A DNA stretch of 64,000 nt from Granulicella tundricola MP5ACTX9 (GTDB taxonomy: Bacteria; Acidobacteriota; Terriglobia; Terriglobales; Acidobacteriaceae). The position numbers and the translations under genes are program-made. The stretch is from positions 186,001 through 250,000 of the forward strand of contig NC_015065.1 in assembly GCF_000178975.2 (NCBI RefSeq), read 5' to 3'. The notes beneath the pieces are model-generated. The model was not told where the DNA came from. It did not search any database and saw only the letters and a list, made by a program, of their open reading frames with translations. Positions 1 through 10,400 of this stretch are shown here, one piece after another; the first letter of the stretch is position 1, and every line of letters starts with the position of its first letter.

Positions 1-1484
1 GCCTTTCATTCTTCCCCAGGACGGACGCAGGGCAGTTCGTGATCAACTTCAAGGCGCCCTCCGGCACAAATATCAATGCAACGGAGCAGGAGACCAGCCA
101 TCTCGAATCGATCATTCGCACCATTGTGCCGAAGCATGACCTCGGCATGATCGTCTCCAATATCGGCGTGGACCCCGGCTTCTCAGCGCTCTTCTCCTCA
201 AATTCAGCGGCGCATACCGCGTTTCTCCAAGTCGCACTCCAGCCCGACCACGCCACCAGCAGCTTCACTTACATCGATCGAGTTAAAGCAGAGATGAAGA
301 AGCAGATGCCGGAGCTGCAGGCATTCTTCTCTTCCGGAAGTCTCGTTGACGGCGTCTTGAACATGGGCTCACCGGCCCCCATCGACGTGCGTGTCACTGG
401 GTCTGACATGACTCAGGACGTAGACATCGCACAAGGCATTGCCAACAAGGTCCGCGAGATCCACGGCGTCGCCGATGTCTACATCCCACAGGATGTCGAT
501 TATCCCTCGCTTCGCCTCACGATCGACCGCACGCGTGCAAGCGAGTTGGGCCTCACAGAAAAAGAGGTTGTAAGCAATATCATCACCGCCCTCACCTCAA
601 ACACTATGATCGCTCCCAGCATTTGGATCGATCCAAAGAGCGGCAATAACTACTTCCTCACCGTCATGTACAAGGAAGGCCAGGTGAAGTCACTTGATGA
701 CCTCCGTGCCATCCCCCTCCATGGAGAGCACATCACGCAGCCCACACGCCTGGACATGGTGGCGAACATTCAACAATTCAACGCTCCCACGGAACTCGAT
801 CACACCCAGATTCGTCGAGCAGTGGACGTCTACGTTCGACCTCAGGAAGAAGATCTCAGCCGCATCACGAAGCAAATTGAAAAGATACTCTCGGATTCAA
901 AATTACCCCACGGAGTCGAGGCAAAACTGTCAGGAAGTGTGGAATCGATGAACGCCTCCTTCCGCAGCTTTGCGATTGGCCTGACGCTGTCCGTGCTGCT
1001 GCTTTATCTGATCCTCGTTGCCCAGTTCCGCTCATTCCTTGACCCGTTCATCATCCTTCTTGCACTTCCCCCCGGCATCACAGGAGTCATCGTAGCGTTG
1101 CTCCTCTGGGGATCCACTCTGAACGTCATGTCCTTAATGGGTGTTGTCATGCTCGCCGGCATCGCACTCTCAAACAGCATCTTGATCGTCGAGTTCGCAC
1201 ACCACCTTCTGAGCGAAGGCATGCAAGTCCGCGAAGCCATCGTCACCTCCTGCCGCGTGCGGCTTCGCCCCATCCTCATGACCTCTCTCGCAACCCTCAT
1301 CGGACTCCTGCCCATGGCCCTGAAACTCGGAGAGGGCAGCGAGTCGTACGCGCCCCTGGCCCAGGCACTGATCGGTGGCCTAACCTTGTCCGTCGCGTTC
1401 ACAGTATTCCTGGTGCCGGCCGGCTTCTACCTCGCCTACAAGGATCGCGTAGTCAGTTCGCCCGTCGAGTTTGTTTCTGTGTGA
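1..1484 (+). CDS. RND efflux transporter permease, 5'-truncated by window edge
   Basis: This is the C-terminal part of an inner-membrane RND (AcrB/MexF-type) proton-driven pump. The frame is open to base 3 and reads FFPRTDAGQFVINFKAPSGT before the first internal GTG at 39, which matches the start of an RND porter domain, so the true start lies upstream of the window. What follows is the second periplasmic porter/docking region and then the last transmembrane bundle (from about residue 310 of the visible part), with the typical VAQFRSFLDPFIILLALP and GIALSNSILIVEF stretches and the conserved RLRPILMTS turn. About 490 of roughly 1,030-1,050 residues are visible. It ends 169 bases before a response regulator gene on the same strand. 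It is not the partner pump of the operon further downstream, which has its own full permease. Confidence 0.93.
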   Translation, partial: LSFFPRTDAGQFVINFKAPSGTNINATEQETSHLESIIRTIVPKHDLGMIVSNIGVDPGFSALFSSNSAAHTAFLQVALQPDHATSSFTYIDRVKAEMKKQMPELQAFFSSGSLVDGVLNMGSPAPIDVRVTGSDMTQDVDIAQGIANKVREIHGVADVYIPQDVDYPSLRLTIDRTRASELGLTEKEVVSNIITALTSNTMIAPSIWIDPKSGNNYFLTVMYKEGQVKSLDDLRAIPLHGEHITQPTRLDMVANIQQFNAPTELDHTQIRRAVDVYVRPQEEDLSRITKQIEKILSDSKLPHGVEAKLSGSVESMNASFRSFAIGLTLSVLLLYLILVAQFRSFLDPFIILLALPPGITGVIVALLLWGSTLNVMSLMGVVMLAGIALSNSILIVEFAHHLLSEGMQVREAIVTSCRVRLRPILMTSLATLIGLLPMALKLGEGSESYAPLAQALIGGLTLSVAFTVFLVPAGFYLAYKDRVVSSPVEFVSV

Positions 1485-1653
1485 AGATCCGTCGCTTACT
1501 TACCGACTTCGATTTGCTCGCCCACATCACGAAGCGTATCGACGAGACCGTCCCGCACGCCGGGCTCCGTCCCTCCAGATCCCTCCTTGGACGACCCGCA
1601 CTGAGTCGGATTTTCTTCAGCCAGCCTTAAGCAACTTCTGTTTCAATCGACTC

Positions 1654-2343
1654 ATGCGTGTGCTCATCGTTGAGGACGAACTCCGGCTCGCGGAAAACGT
1701 CGCTGAAGCCCTGCGCCAGGGTCCTGGCTTCGCAGTCGATCACGCCGAAGATGGCGAAGCCGCAATCCATCTCGCCGCCAACGCCTGTTACGACCTCATC
1801 ATCCTTGATCTCAACCTCCCCAAAATGGATGGTCCCGCAGTGCTCCATCGCCTTCGCGCCACCGGCGATAAAACCCCCACCCTAATCCTCACCGCGCGCG
1901 CAGAGCGCGAGTCCATTGTCGCTCTCCTCAACGCCGGCGCGGACGACTACCTCACCAAGCCCTTTGACCTCGGCGAACTTATCGCCCGCGCCAAAGCCCT
2001 CATCCGCCGCTCCACCGGCGTCGCCGCCCCATCCATCCGCCTCGGCGAGCTTGAAGTCGACACCCTCCAGCAGACCGTCTCACGCGCCGGCACCCTCATC
2101 CCCCTCTCGCCCATGGAGTACCGCATCCTTGAGTACCTCATCCACCGCCCGCGCATCATCGTCTCCAAACGCCAACTCCTTGAGCACATGTACGACTTCA
2201 ACTGGGAGCACCATTCCAACGTCATCGAGGCCCATCTCTCCAACCTCCGCCGCAAACTTGACCCTAGCGGCAGCGAGCCCGTCATCGAAACCCTCCGCGG
2301 CAGAGGCTACCGCCTCCTCGCAGGCCCACAGGGCATCCGGTGA
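1654..2343 (+). CDS. OmpR/PhoB-family response regulator
   Basis: A 229-residue DNA-binding response regulator. The receiver domain (residues 1-115) has the acidic pair after MRVLIVEDE, the phospho-acceptor Asp52 in LDLNLPKMDG, Thr80 and Lys102 in TKPFD. A winged-helix Trans_reg_C domain follows (about 130-225, ending with LRGRGYRLL). The open frame extends upstream to 1471, but I chose the ATG at 1654 because the receiver domain begins exactly there and the upstream 61 residues look like no protein. The stop codon overlaps the start of the histidine kinase (GTGA), so the two are translationally coupled. Likely target: the efflux operon starting at 3830; this is inferred from position only. 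Confidence 0.95.
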   Translation: MRVLIVEDELRLAENVAEALRQGPGFAVDHAEDGEAAIHLAANACYDLIILDLNLPKMDGPAVLHRLRATGDKTPTLILTARAERESIVALLNAGADDYLTKPFDLGELIARAKALIRRSTGVAAPSIRLGELEVDTLQQTVSRAGTLIPLSPMEYRILEYLIHRPRIIVSKRQLLEHMYDFNWEHHSNVIEAHLSNLRRKLDPSGSEPVIETLRGRGYRLLAGPQGIR

Positions 2344-3746
2344 AAGCCTACTCCCTCACCCGCCGTCTCATCACCGCCATCCTCCTCGTCGAGCTATGTT
2401 CCACCCTCATCCTCGTCACAAGCGCCGGTATCTATGAGGGCATCTCCCGCTTCCGAGCCTTCGACATCATGCTCCGTGGCCGCGCGGACTCAATGCTCGG
2501 TGCAGTCCAGGATGCAGAAGATCCCCAGGACAACGTCATGCTGGACGGCACCCAGTCCTTCGCTCCGCAGCGCGATATCTACGCCGTCCGCGACGAACTC
2601 GGCCGTCTGCTCGGTCACTCTCATAACTGGCCGGACGCAGAGTCTGCCTTCAACTCCTCGCACTCTGGCTTCTCCTCGCTCAAAATTGCCGGCAGGTCCT
2701 ACCGAGTCATCCGCGTCGAAGGCCTCAGAATGGTGGACCCCGGCGACAAGGGCGGCGGCATCCCCCGCCACGTCGTCATACTCTACGGCGCACGTACTCA
2801 CCCTCTCTGGGAGAGCATCGAGCACACCATCGCCTTCTATGCCCTGCTCAGCCTGATCCTCCTAGCCACCAGCGGCCTCATCATGCTGCGCCTTCTCCGC
2901 CGGGGTCTCTCGCCTCTCACAGACCTCGCCGCCCATGCCGCCCAAGTCTCCGTAGACTCCTGGCACTTCCACCCCTCGGACACCGTCCGAGCCGTCCAGG
3001 AGTTAGCCCCCCTGGCCAACGCCCTCGAAACCGTACTCGCCCGGCTCGAACGCTCCTTCGAGCAGCAGCGACACTTCGTTAGCGACGCTGCCCACGAGCT
3101 CAAAACCTCCGTCGCCGTGATCAAATCCACCCTCCAGCTCCTCGTGATGAAAAACCGTACCGCAGAGGAATACCGTGAAGGCCTCAAGAGAGCCGAAGCT
3201 GACTCCGAGCGCATGGAGCAACTCGTCGCCGCCATGCTCACCCTCGCCGGCCTAGAAGCCACCAACACCCTGAGTACCTCCAGAAGCCACGCAGACCTCA
3301 CCGAGATCCTCGCGGAGGTAACCCAGCACTTCCAATCCATATCGGAAGCCTCCGGCATCACCATCACCCTCCACGCGCCCACACACGTCACGGTCATCGG
3401 AGACCGAGAAAAAATTCGCCTCCTGTGCTCCAATCTCATCCACAATGCCCTCCAGCACAGCCCCCCAGGCGCAGAGATCCGCGCCATCGTCACATCCGCC
3501 CCTCAAGCGACCCAGCTCCGCATAGAAGACGACGGAGAAGGCATAGCCTCGGAAGCTCTCCCTCACGTCTTCGAGCGCTTCTACCGCGGCGACGTCTCCC
3601 GCAGCCGCAAGACCGGAGGAACCGGCCTGGGACTCGCCATCTCCAAAGCCATCGTCCAGGAACTACACGGCGCAATCGCCATCGAAAGTACGATCGCACA
3701 AGGTACCCGCGTTATCGTCGATCTCCCCCACTCCCTCACCGTATAA
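2340..3746 (+). CDS. Membrane sensor histidine kinase
   Basis: A 468-residue sensor kinase and partner of the preceding regulator. TM1 lies at about residues 9-31, then a periplasmic sensor domain of about 130 residues, TM2 at about 162-185, a HAMP linker and a HisKA domain with phospho-acceptor His252 in SDAAHELKTS. The HATPase domain shows an N box (NLIHNALQHSPP), G1 (DDGEGI), F box (FERFYRGD) and G2 (GTGLGLAI). It starts with GTG inside the stop codon of the regulator. The periplasmic domain has no recognisable ligand fold, so the signal is unknown. Efflux-linked kinases of this architecture often sense metals or envelope stress. Confidence 0.95.
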   Translation: MKAYSLTRRLITAILLVELCSTLILVTSAGIYEGISRFRAFDIMLRGRADSMLGAVQDAEDPQDNVMLDGTQSFAPQRDIYAVRDELGRLLGHSHNWPDAESAFNSSHSGFSSLKIAGRSYRVIRVEGLRMVDPGDKGGGIPRHVVILYGARTHPLWESIEHTIAFYALLSLILLATSGLIMLRLLRRGLSPLTDLAAHAAQVSVDSWHFHPSDTVRAVQELAPLANALETVLARLERSFEQQRHFVSDAAHELKTSVAVIKSTLQLLVMKNRTAEEYREGLKRAEADSERMEQLVAAMLTLAGLEATNTLSTSRSHADLTEILAEVTQHFQSISEASGITITLHAPTHVTVIGDREKIRLLCSNLIHNALQHSPPGAEIRAIVTSAPQATQLRIEDDGEGIASEALPHVFERFYRGDVSRSRKTGGTGLGLAISKAIVQELHGAIAIESTIAQGTRVIVDLPHSLTV

Positions 3747-3829
3747 ATCACCTTCAGCTTCAGTTAAGGTGTATCCCTGCAAAATAGCCTCAGCCGGTGG
3801 AGGACTCCGCCAGGCAGGAGAACTCTGAA

Positions 3830-4849
3830 ATGAACACCCGTTTCCTCACCCTCTGCGCCTGCGCCGCCACCCTCACCTCGTTTGTGTCATCCCCCGCCCA
3901 TGCGCAGAAACCCTTCCACATCACGGACCGCTGGGTCGTCGGCGGAGAAGGTGGCTGGGATTACCTCACAGCCGACCCCGCATCTCATCGCCTCTACATC
4001 ACCCACACCAACCGCGTTGAGGTCCTTGACACTACCACCGGCAAATCCATCGGCGCAGTCACCGGCCTCACCCGCACCCATGGAGTCGTCATCATGCCGG
4101 ACGGTAAGACCGGCTTCGTCAGTGATGGCGGTGCCAACCAGGTCGTAGCTTTCGACACCAAGACCTTCGCCGCAATCACAAAGATCCCCGCTGGCACCAA
4201 TCCCGACGGCATCGCCTACGAGCCCACCACTAATACCATCTGGGCCTTCAACGGTCGCAGCAAGGATGCCACCGTCATTGACGTCGCCCAGAAGAAATCC
4301 ATCGCCACAATCCCCCTTCCCGGCAAGCCCGAGTTCCCCCAGGCCGACGGCAAAGGCACAGTCTTCGTCAACATCGAAGACAAGAACTCCATCGTCCGCC
4401 TCGACGCCAAATCCATGAAGGCCACCGCTACCTGGCCCCTCACCGGCTGTGACTCGCCTTCCGGCATGGCCATTGACGCCTCCGGCTCCCGCCTCTTCTC
4501 CGTCTGCGACGGCAACAAGATGGCCGTCACCGACGCCACCACCGGCAAATCCCTCGCCACCCCCAAGATCGGCGCAGACCCTGACGCCGCCGGCTACGAC
4601 CCCAAGTCCAAGCTCGCCTTCTCCTCCAACGGCGAGGGCTCCCTCACCATCGTCGACGCCTCCAAGCCCGGCTACCCCGTCCTCCAGACCCTCACCACGG
4701 AAAAAGGCGCACGCACCATGTCATTCGATTCCGGTAACGGCAAGGTCTACCTCGTCACCTCAAAGTTCGCCCCGGCCGATCCCGCAAACCCAAAGGCCCG
4801 CCCCGCTCCGCTCTCCGGCACCTTCACTGTCCTGGTAGTCGGACGATAG
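3830..4849 (+). CDS. YncE-like periplasmic beta-propeller protein
   Basis: A 339-residue secreted protein with a signal peptide (MNTRFLTLCACAATLTSF... cleaved near AHA-QK). It then has repeated blades of the YncE/40-residue beta-propeller type, for example RLYITHTNRVEVLDTTTGKS and GANQVVAFDTKTF. The open frame begins at GTG 3797, but ATG 3830 is preferred because it has GCAGGAGA upstream and begins the signal peptide directly. It lies 83 bases after the histidine kinase and 3 bases before tolC, so it is probably co-transcribed with the pump. Its role is unknown. Such proteins are found beside RND pumps in Acidobacteria-like genomes and may bind a ligand in the periplasm; that is inference. 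Confidence 0.87.
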   Translation: MNTRFLTLCACAATLTSFVSSPAHAQKPFHITDRWVVGGEGGWDYLTADPASHRLYITHTNRVEVLDTTTGKSIGAVTGLTRTHGVVIMPDGKTGFVSDGGANQVVAFDTKTFAAITKIPAGTNPDGIAYEPTTNTIWAFNGRSKDATVIDVAQKKSIATIPLPGKPEFPQADGKGTVFVNIEDKNSIVRLDAKSMKATATWPLTGCDSPSGMAIDASGSRLFSVCDGNKMAVTDATTGKSLATPKIGADPDAAGYDPKSKLAFSSNGEGSLTIVDASKPGYPVLQTLTTEKGARTMSFDSGNGKVYLVTSKFAPADPANPKARPAPLSGTFTVLVVGR

Positions 4850-4852
4850 CCT

Positions 4853-6187
4853 ATGAAGAAGCACTCCTTCATCCTCTGCACGGGGTTGGCCCTGGCCCCA
4901 ATGGCCAGCCGGCCCCTGCCAGCCCAGCAGGCTCCCGCCGCACTCCCGGTCATCACCCTGGACGAGGCCCTCGCCCGTGCTAGCAACAGCGAGCCCGCCT
5001 ACGCCGCTGCCCAGGCCGCCAGCAAAACCGCCGCGCTGGACCGCTCCATCGCCAGATCAGCCCTGCTCCCCTCCATCACCTATCACAACGCATACCAGTT
5101 CACCCAGGCCAATGGCTCCACCAATCAGGCCGGCCCATCAGGTTCGCAGTCCTCACCCAAGTTCATCGCCAACAATGCCGTCCACGAGTACTCCAGCCAG
5201 GGCGTCGTCAACGAGACCCTCGGCCTCGGCCAGCTCAACGCAGTCGCCCGAGCCTCCGCCGCCGCAGCCGTCGCCAACGCTGAACTTGAAATCAGCCGCC
5301 GCGGCCTCACCGCTACCGTCGTCACCCTCTTCTACTCCGCCACCACCGCCCGCAACAAGGTCCAGGTAGAGCAGCGCGCAGCCGATGAAGCCACCAGCTT
5401 CGTCAACCTCACCACCAACCGCGAAGCGGCCCGCGAGTCCGCACACGCCGACGTCCTCAAGGCCCAGCTCACGCAGCAGCAGCGCCAGCGCGACCTCGCC
5501 GACGCCTCCCTCGCCGCAGAAAAAGCCCGCCTCGATCTCGCCGTCCTCCTCTTCCCGGACCCCCGCACCCCATACGACCTGGCCATCCCCCCGGCCAAGC
5601 CCCTCCCTACTCAGCCCGAGATCGAAGTGGCCGCCAAGACCGGCAACCCGGAGCTCCAAAGCGCCCTCGCCTCCCTCCGCGCCGCCAACCTCGATATCAA
5701 AGCCGCCCAGTCCGCCTACCTCCCAGACCTAGCCCTCAACTACACCTACGGCATTGACGCTGAGCAGTTCGCCGTCAACGGCCCCGGCGGCGTTCGCAAC
5801 CTCGGTTATTCTGCCTCGGCCACGCTCGACATCCCCATCTGGGACTGGTTCTCCACCCAACACAAGATCAAACAAACCCAGATTCTGCGAGACTCCGCCA
5901 AGGTCGCCCTCACCTCGACTCAGCGAACCCTCATCGCTCAGTTGGAAGAGTTCTACAACGAAGCCTCCTTGTCTGAGCGCCAGCTCACCTCCCTCCAACT
6001 CACCGTGGACACCGCCCGCGAAAGCCTTCGCCTCACCCGCCTCCGCTACACCGCCGGCGAGTCCACCGTCCTTGAAGTCGTTGACGCCCAAGGCACTCTC
6101 ACCTCAGCCGAGCTCGCCCTCGCAGACGGAAACGTCCGCTATCAGCAAGCCCTTGCCAACCTCCAACTCCTCACCGGAACCATCTAA
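4853..6187 (+). CDS. TolC-family outer membrane efflux protein
   Basis: A 444-residue outer-membrane channel for the tripartite pump. A signal peptide (about residues 1-24, ending LPAQQA) is followed by two OEP repeats with long alpha-helical hairpins. Typical elements are ITLDEALARA at the start of the mature protein and the second-repeat motif RYTAGESTVLEVVDAQGTL. The length is normal for the family. It lies between the YncE-like gene (3-base gap) and the membrane-fusion gene (4-base gap), so the three proteins form one exporter together with the permease at 7496. Substrate not evident. Confidence 0.94.
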   Translation: MKKHSFILCTGLALAPMASRPLPAQQAPAALPVITLDEALARASNSEPAYAAAQAASKTAALDRSIARSALLPSITYHNAYQFTQANGSTNQAGPSGSQSSPKFIANNAVHEYSSQGVVNETLGLGQLNAVARASAAAAVANAELEISRRGLTATVVTLFYSATTARNKVQVEQRAADEATSFVNLTTNREAARESAHADVLKAQLTQQQRQRDLADASLAAEKARLDLAVLLFPDPRTPYDLAIPPAKPLPTQPEIEVAAKTGNPELQSALASLRAANLDIKAAQSAYLPDLALNYTYGIDAEQFAVNGPGGVRNLGYSASATLDIPIWDWFSTQHKIKQTQILRDSAKVALTSTQRTLIAQLEEFYNEASLSERQLTSLQLTVDTARESLRLTRLRYTAGESTVLEVVDAQGTLTSAELALADGNVRYQQALANLQLLTGTI

Positions 6188-6191
6188 ACCC

Positions 6192-7499
6192 ATGACCCCA
6201 AACCAGGCATCCGGCTCTCGCGCTCTCATTCTCGTCGCCCTGCTTCTCACCGCCGGCGGCTGCAAAAAAACCGCCCCCGCAGACGATGCGGATAAACCCG
6301 TTATTACTGTTCAGGCCGTCCACCCCACAGAGGGCCCCATCACAGAGGACATTCTCGCCGATGCCATCCTGGCCCCCCAGGCTCAAGCCGCGCTCCAGGC
6401 CCGCATCACCGCACCCGTCAAGGCCTTCTACGTCCAGCGCGGAGCTAAGGTAAAGGCCGGTCAGGTCCTCGCCACCCTTGAAAATCAGGACCTCGCCGCC
6501 GCCGCTCTGGATAATAAGGGCACCTACACCGCCGCCCAGGGGACCTATACCACCGCCACCCGCCAGCAGGTCCCGCAGGAGGAGACCCAGGCCCGCCTCG
6601 ATCTCGAGCAGGCCCGCTCCACCCTCGCCCTCGACCAGTCCATCCTCGACGCCCGCACCCAGCTCTTCACCCAGGGCGCAATTCCCGGCCGTGACGTCGA
6701 CACCGCCCGCTCCACCGTCATCCAGGCCAAAGCCGCCTTCGACATCGCCCAGCAGAAGTTTGAATCCATCAAGAGTGTAGGCAAAACGGCGTCGCTCGAG
6801 ACCGCCGAAGGCCAGCTCACCTCCGCCAAGGGCAAATACCTTGGAGCCGAAGCCCAGCTTAGCTACACCAGCATCCGCACGCCCATCTCCGGCATCGTCA
6901 CGGAGCGCCCTCTCTTCGCCGGTGAGACCGCCGCAGCCGGAACCGCCATCATCACCGTCATGGACACCTCTGTCCTCCTCGCCAAGCTTCACCTGGCCCA
7001 GCGTCAGGCCCAGCAACTCGCCCTCGGTGCGGAAGCCGAGATCGCCATTCCTGGCCAGGACGAACCCGTCAAAGCCAAGGTCTCCCTCATCAGCCCCGCA
7101 CTCGACCCCGGCAGCACAACAGTAGAAGTCTGGCTCAAAGTTGCAAACTCCGACGGTAAGCTCAAGGCCGGAACCGCCGTCCACGCCACCATCCAGGGAC
7201 GCACTATTCCCAAGGCCCTCACCATCCCCGCAGACGCAGTCCAGCGCTCCGCAGAAACCGGTGGCAAGATGGTCATGATCATCGCCACCGACGGCACCGC
7301 CCACAAGCGCAATGTCACCGTAGGCATCGCCACCGCGGAAACCGCCCAGATCACCTCCGGACTCACCCCCTCAGACACCGTCATCACCACCGGAGGGTAC
7401 GGCCTGGACGACGGTACCAAGGTCAAGGTCGGTCCGGCAGAGGATAAGGACAAGGCAGACGCAGCCGATGCCAAGCCCGCAGCGGGGGAAAAGGAATGA
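6192..7499 (+). CDS. RND efflux periplasmic adaptor (HlyD/MFP), probable lipoprotein
   Basis: A 435-residue membrane-fusion protein linking the inner-membrane pump to TolC. The N-terminus is a hydrophobic stretch ending LLLTAGGCKK, consistent with a lipobox. The barrel-sandwich lipoyl-like half-motifs are FYVQRGAKVKAGQVLATLE and YTSIRTPISGIVTERPLFAG, with a coiled hairpin between them (about residues 110-220). Beta-barrel and membrane-proximal domains follow. The open frame runs back to 5754 inside tolC, but ATG 6192 gives the signal sequence directly. The stop overlaps the permease start (ATGA). The acidic/lysine tail (EDKDKADAADAKPAAGEKE) is variable in this family. Confidence 0.94.
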   Translation: MTPNQASGSRALILVALLLTAGGCKKTAPADDADKPVITVQAVHPTEGPITEDILADAILAPQAQAALQARITAPVKAFYVQRGAKVKAGQVLATLENQDLAAAALDNKGTYTAAQGTYTTATRQQVPQEETQARLDLEQARSTLALDQSILDARTQLFTQGAIPGRDVDTARSTVIQAKAAFDIAQQKFESIKSVGKTASLETAEGQLTSAKGKYLGAEAQLSYTSIRTPISGIVTERPLFAGETAAAGTAIITVMDTSVLLAKLHLAQRQAQQLALGAEAEIAIPGQDEPVKAKVSLISPALDPGSTTVEVWLKVANSDGKLKAGTAVHATIQGRTIPKALTIPADAVQRSAETGGKMVMIIATDGTAHKRNVTVGIATAETAQITSGLTPSDTVITTGGYGLDDGTKVKVGPAEDKDKADAADAKPAAGEKE

Positions 7500-10400
7500 C
7501 CAACTCCCCTGCACCGAAAGAATCCTTCTGGCTCACCACCGCCGCCAAGCCCATCTTCTTCTTCCTCGCCGTCCTCACCCTCGCAGGCGTCTACGCAGCC
7601 TTCCAGGTCCCCATCTCCGTCTTCCCGGACACCAACTTCCCCCGCGTCGTCATCGGCGTAGACAACGGCGTCATGCCGGTCGAGCAGATGCAGGTCACCA
7701 TCACCAAGCCCATTGAAGACGCAGTCAACAGCGTCCCAGGCCTGCAGACCGTACGCAGCACCACCAGCCGAGGCTCCGCCGAAGTAAGTCTCTTCTTCGA
7801 CTGGAACGTAGACATGTTCCAGACCCTCCAGCTCACAGACGCAGCCCTCTCCAAGATCCAGTCAGAGCTCCCCGCCACCGCGAAGATCACCACAAATCGC
7901 CTCACCTTCGCCACATTTCCCATAGTCGCCTACGCCCTCACCGCAGACGATCGTGGTCCCGACACCATCTCCCGGACGGCTCTCTGGCAGATCGCCACCT
8001 ATCAGCTCAAGCCGCCCCTCAACCGTGTCCTCGGCGTCAGTACCGTCGTCGTCCAGGGCGGCCAAGTCCCAGAGTTCCACATCGTCCCCGACCCCGCCAG
8101 GCTCCAGGCCGCCGGCGTCACCGTCCTCGACATCGTCAATGCCGTCCAGGCCTCCAACATCATCGACTCCCCCGGTCTCTACGAAGCCGACCACCAGCTC
8201 ATCCTTGGCCTCGTCGGAGCCCAGGCTCACGACGCCGAAACCCTCGGCCATCTCATCGTTAAAACCTCCGCCTCCGGCAATCCCATCCGCATCTCTGACA
8301 TCGCCACCCTCGGCCCCGCCACCCTCCCCGTCTACACCCGCGTCGCCGCCGACTCGCACCCCGCCGTCCTCCTCAATATCACCCGCCAGCCCTCCAGCAA
8401 CACCGTAGCCGTAGCCACCGCGGTCGCCGCGCAGGTCGCAGCCCTCAGCAAGACCCTCCCGCCCGGTGTCCACCTCACCCCCTTCTACGACCAGTCAGAG
8501 CTCGTCCATGAAAGCATCGCCAGCGTTCGAGACGCCATCCTCATCGGCCTCGTTCTCGCCTGCGTCATCCTCTTCCTCTTCCTTCGTGATTGGTCCTCGT
8601 CCCTCGTCGCCGGCCTCGTCATCCCCGTTACCGTCGCCATCACCATCCTCTTCCTCTGGATCATCGGGCAGAGCTTCAACCTCATGACCCTCGGCGGCCT
8701 CGCCGCGGCCATCGGCCTCGTCATCGACGACGCAATCGTCGTCGTTGAAAACATAGTCGTCCACCGGGACTCAGGCCAATCCCGCACGGAGGCCGTCCGC
8801 CTCGCACTCCGCGAGATCACCATCCCCCTTATCGGCTCCACCATTACCCCCGTGGTCGTCTTCCTCCCGCTCATCGGCGTCACAGGCGTCACAGGCAGCT
8901 TCTTCCGCGCACTCGCCGTCACCATGACCGTCGCCCTCCTGACGTCGCTCATGCTAGCCCTCAGCTTCACCCCCGCCCTATCCCTTTCCCTGCTCCGTCA
9001 AGCAGAGCCTGGCACCGGAGCCAAGCCCCACGCAGAAGAACACGGCCCCTTCATGCGCCGCGTCCTCGCCCTCCACGGCACCGCCCTCAACTGGACCATC
9101 CAGCGTTCCTGGGCCCTCATCCTCATCGCCGCTGTCCTTCTTGTCTCCGGCTATCTCGCCTACGGCCACCTCGGCTCCAACCTCCTTCCCGCCATGGAAG
9201 AAGGCGCATTCGTCGTCGACTACATCATGCCCGCCGGCTCCTCCCTCGCCGCCACCACCGCCGTCCTCGACCAGGTCGACCACATCCTCCACGCCGACCC
9301 CGACGTCCTCATCACCACCCGCCGCACCGGCCTCCAGCTAGGCCTCGCCGCCGTCACCGAAGCCAACACCGGCGATATCTCCGTCCGCCTCAAACCCGGT
9401 CACACCCGCGGCTTTGACGAGATCACCGCCGACCTCCGCGCCAAAATCAAGGAACAGGCCCCACAGCTCGACGTCGAATTCGTCCAGGTCCTCGAAGACA
9501 TGATCGGCGATCTTTCCAACTCACCCGAGCCCATCCAGATCAAGCTCTTCTCCACCGACACCGCCCTCCTCCACGACCTCGCCCCCAAAGTCCAGGCCGC
9601 CATCGCCGCCATCCCCGGCGTTGTCGACACCCAGAACGGCATCGACAACACCCTCAGCGGCCCCGCCACTAACTTCCAGGTCGATCCCTCCGTCGCCGCC
9701 CGCCTCGGCTTCACCCCCCAGGAGATCGCGGAAGACGCCACCTCCCTGCTTGACGGCCTCCCCACCAACGAGCCCATGATCATCGCCGGCCGCCCTTACA
9801 CCATCCGCGTCCGCATGGCAGACGAGCATCGTGCCTCCCTCGACGCCATCCAGAACACAGTCTTCAACTCCTCCACCGGCCACACCGCCACCCTCGGCTC
9901 CATGGCCCAGATCACAGAGCTCCCCCCGCAGAACGAGATCCGTCGTGAAAACCTCGTTCAGGTCGATCTCGTCAGCGGCCGCCTGGAGGGCTCAGACCTC
10001 GGCGGTGCCATGGTCAAGGTCAAAGCCGCCGTCGCCGCCCTCAACCTCCCCGCCACCGTCCGTGTCGAGTTCGGCGGAACCTACCAGGAGCAGCAGAAGT
10101 CCTTCTCCGACCTCGCCCGCGTCCTCCTGCTCGCGCTCGCCCTCGTCTTCGGTGTCCTCCTCGCCGAGTTCCGCAACCTCTCCGCCCCCTTCGCCATCCT
10201 TACCAGCTCTGTCCTCTCCATCGCCGGCGTTCTCTTAGCTCTGCTCATCACTCACACGGACTTCAACGTAGCCAGCTTCATGGGTCTCATCATGGTGATC
10301 GGAATCGTCGCCAAAAACGGCATCCTGCTCCTCGACGCAGACGAGCGCGCCCGCGCTGAAGGTGCCTCCGCTCGCGACGCGATGGTCCACGCCGCCCAGC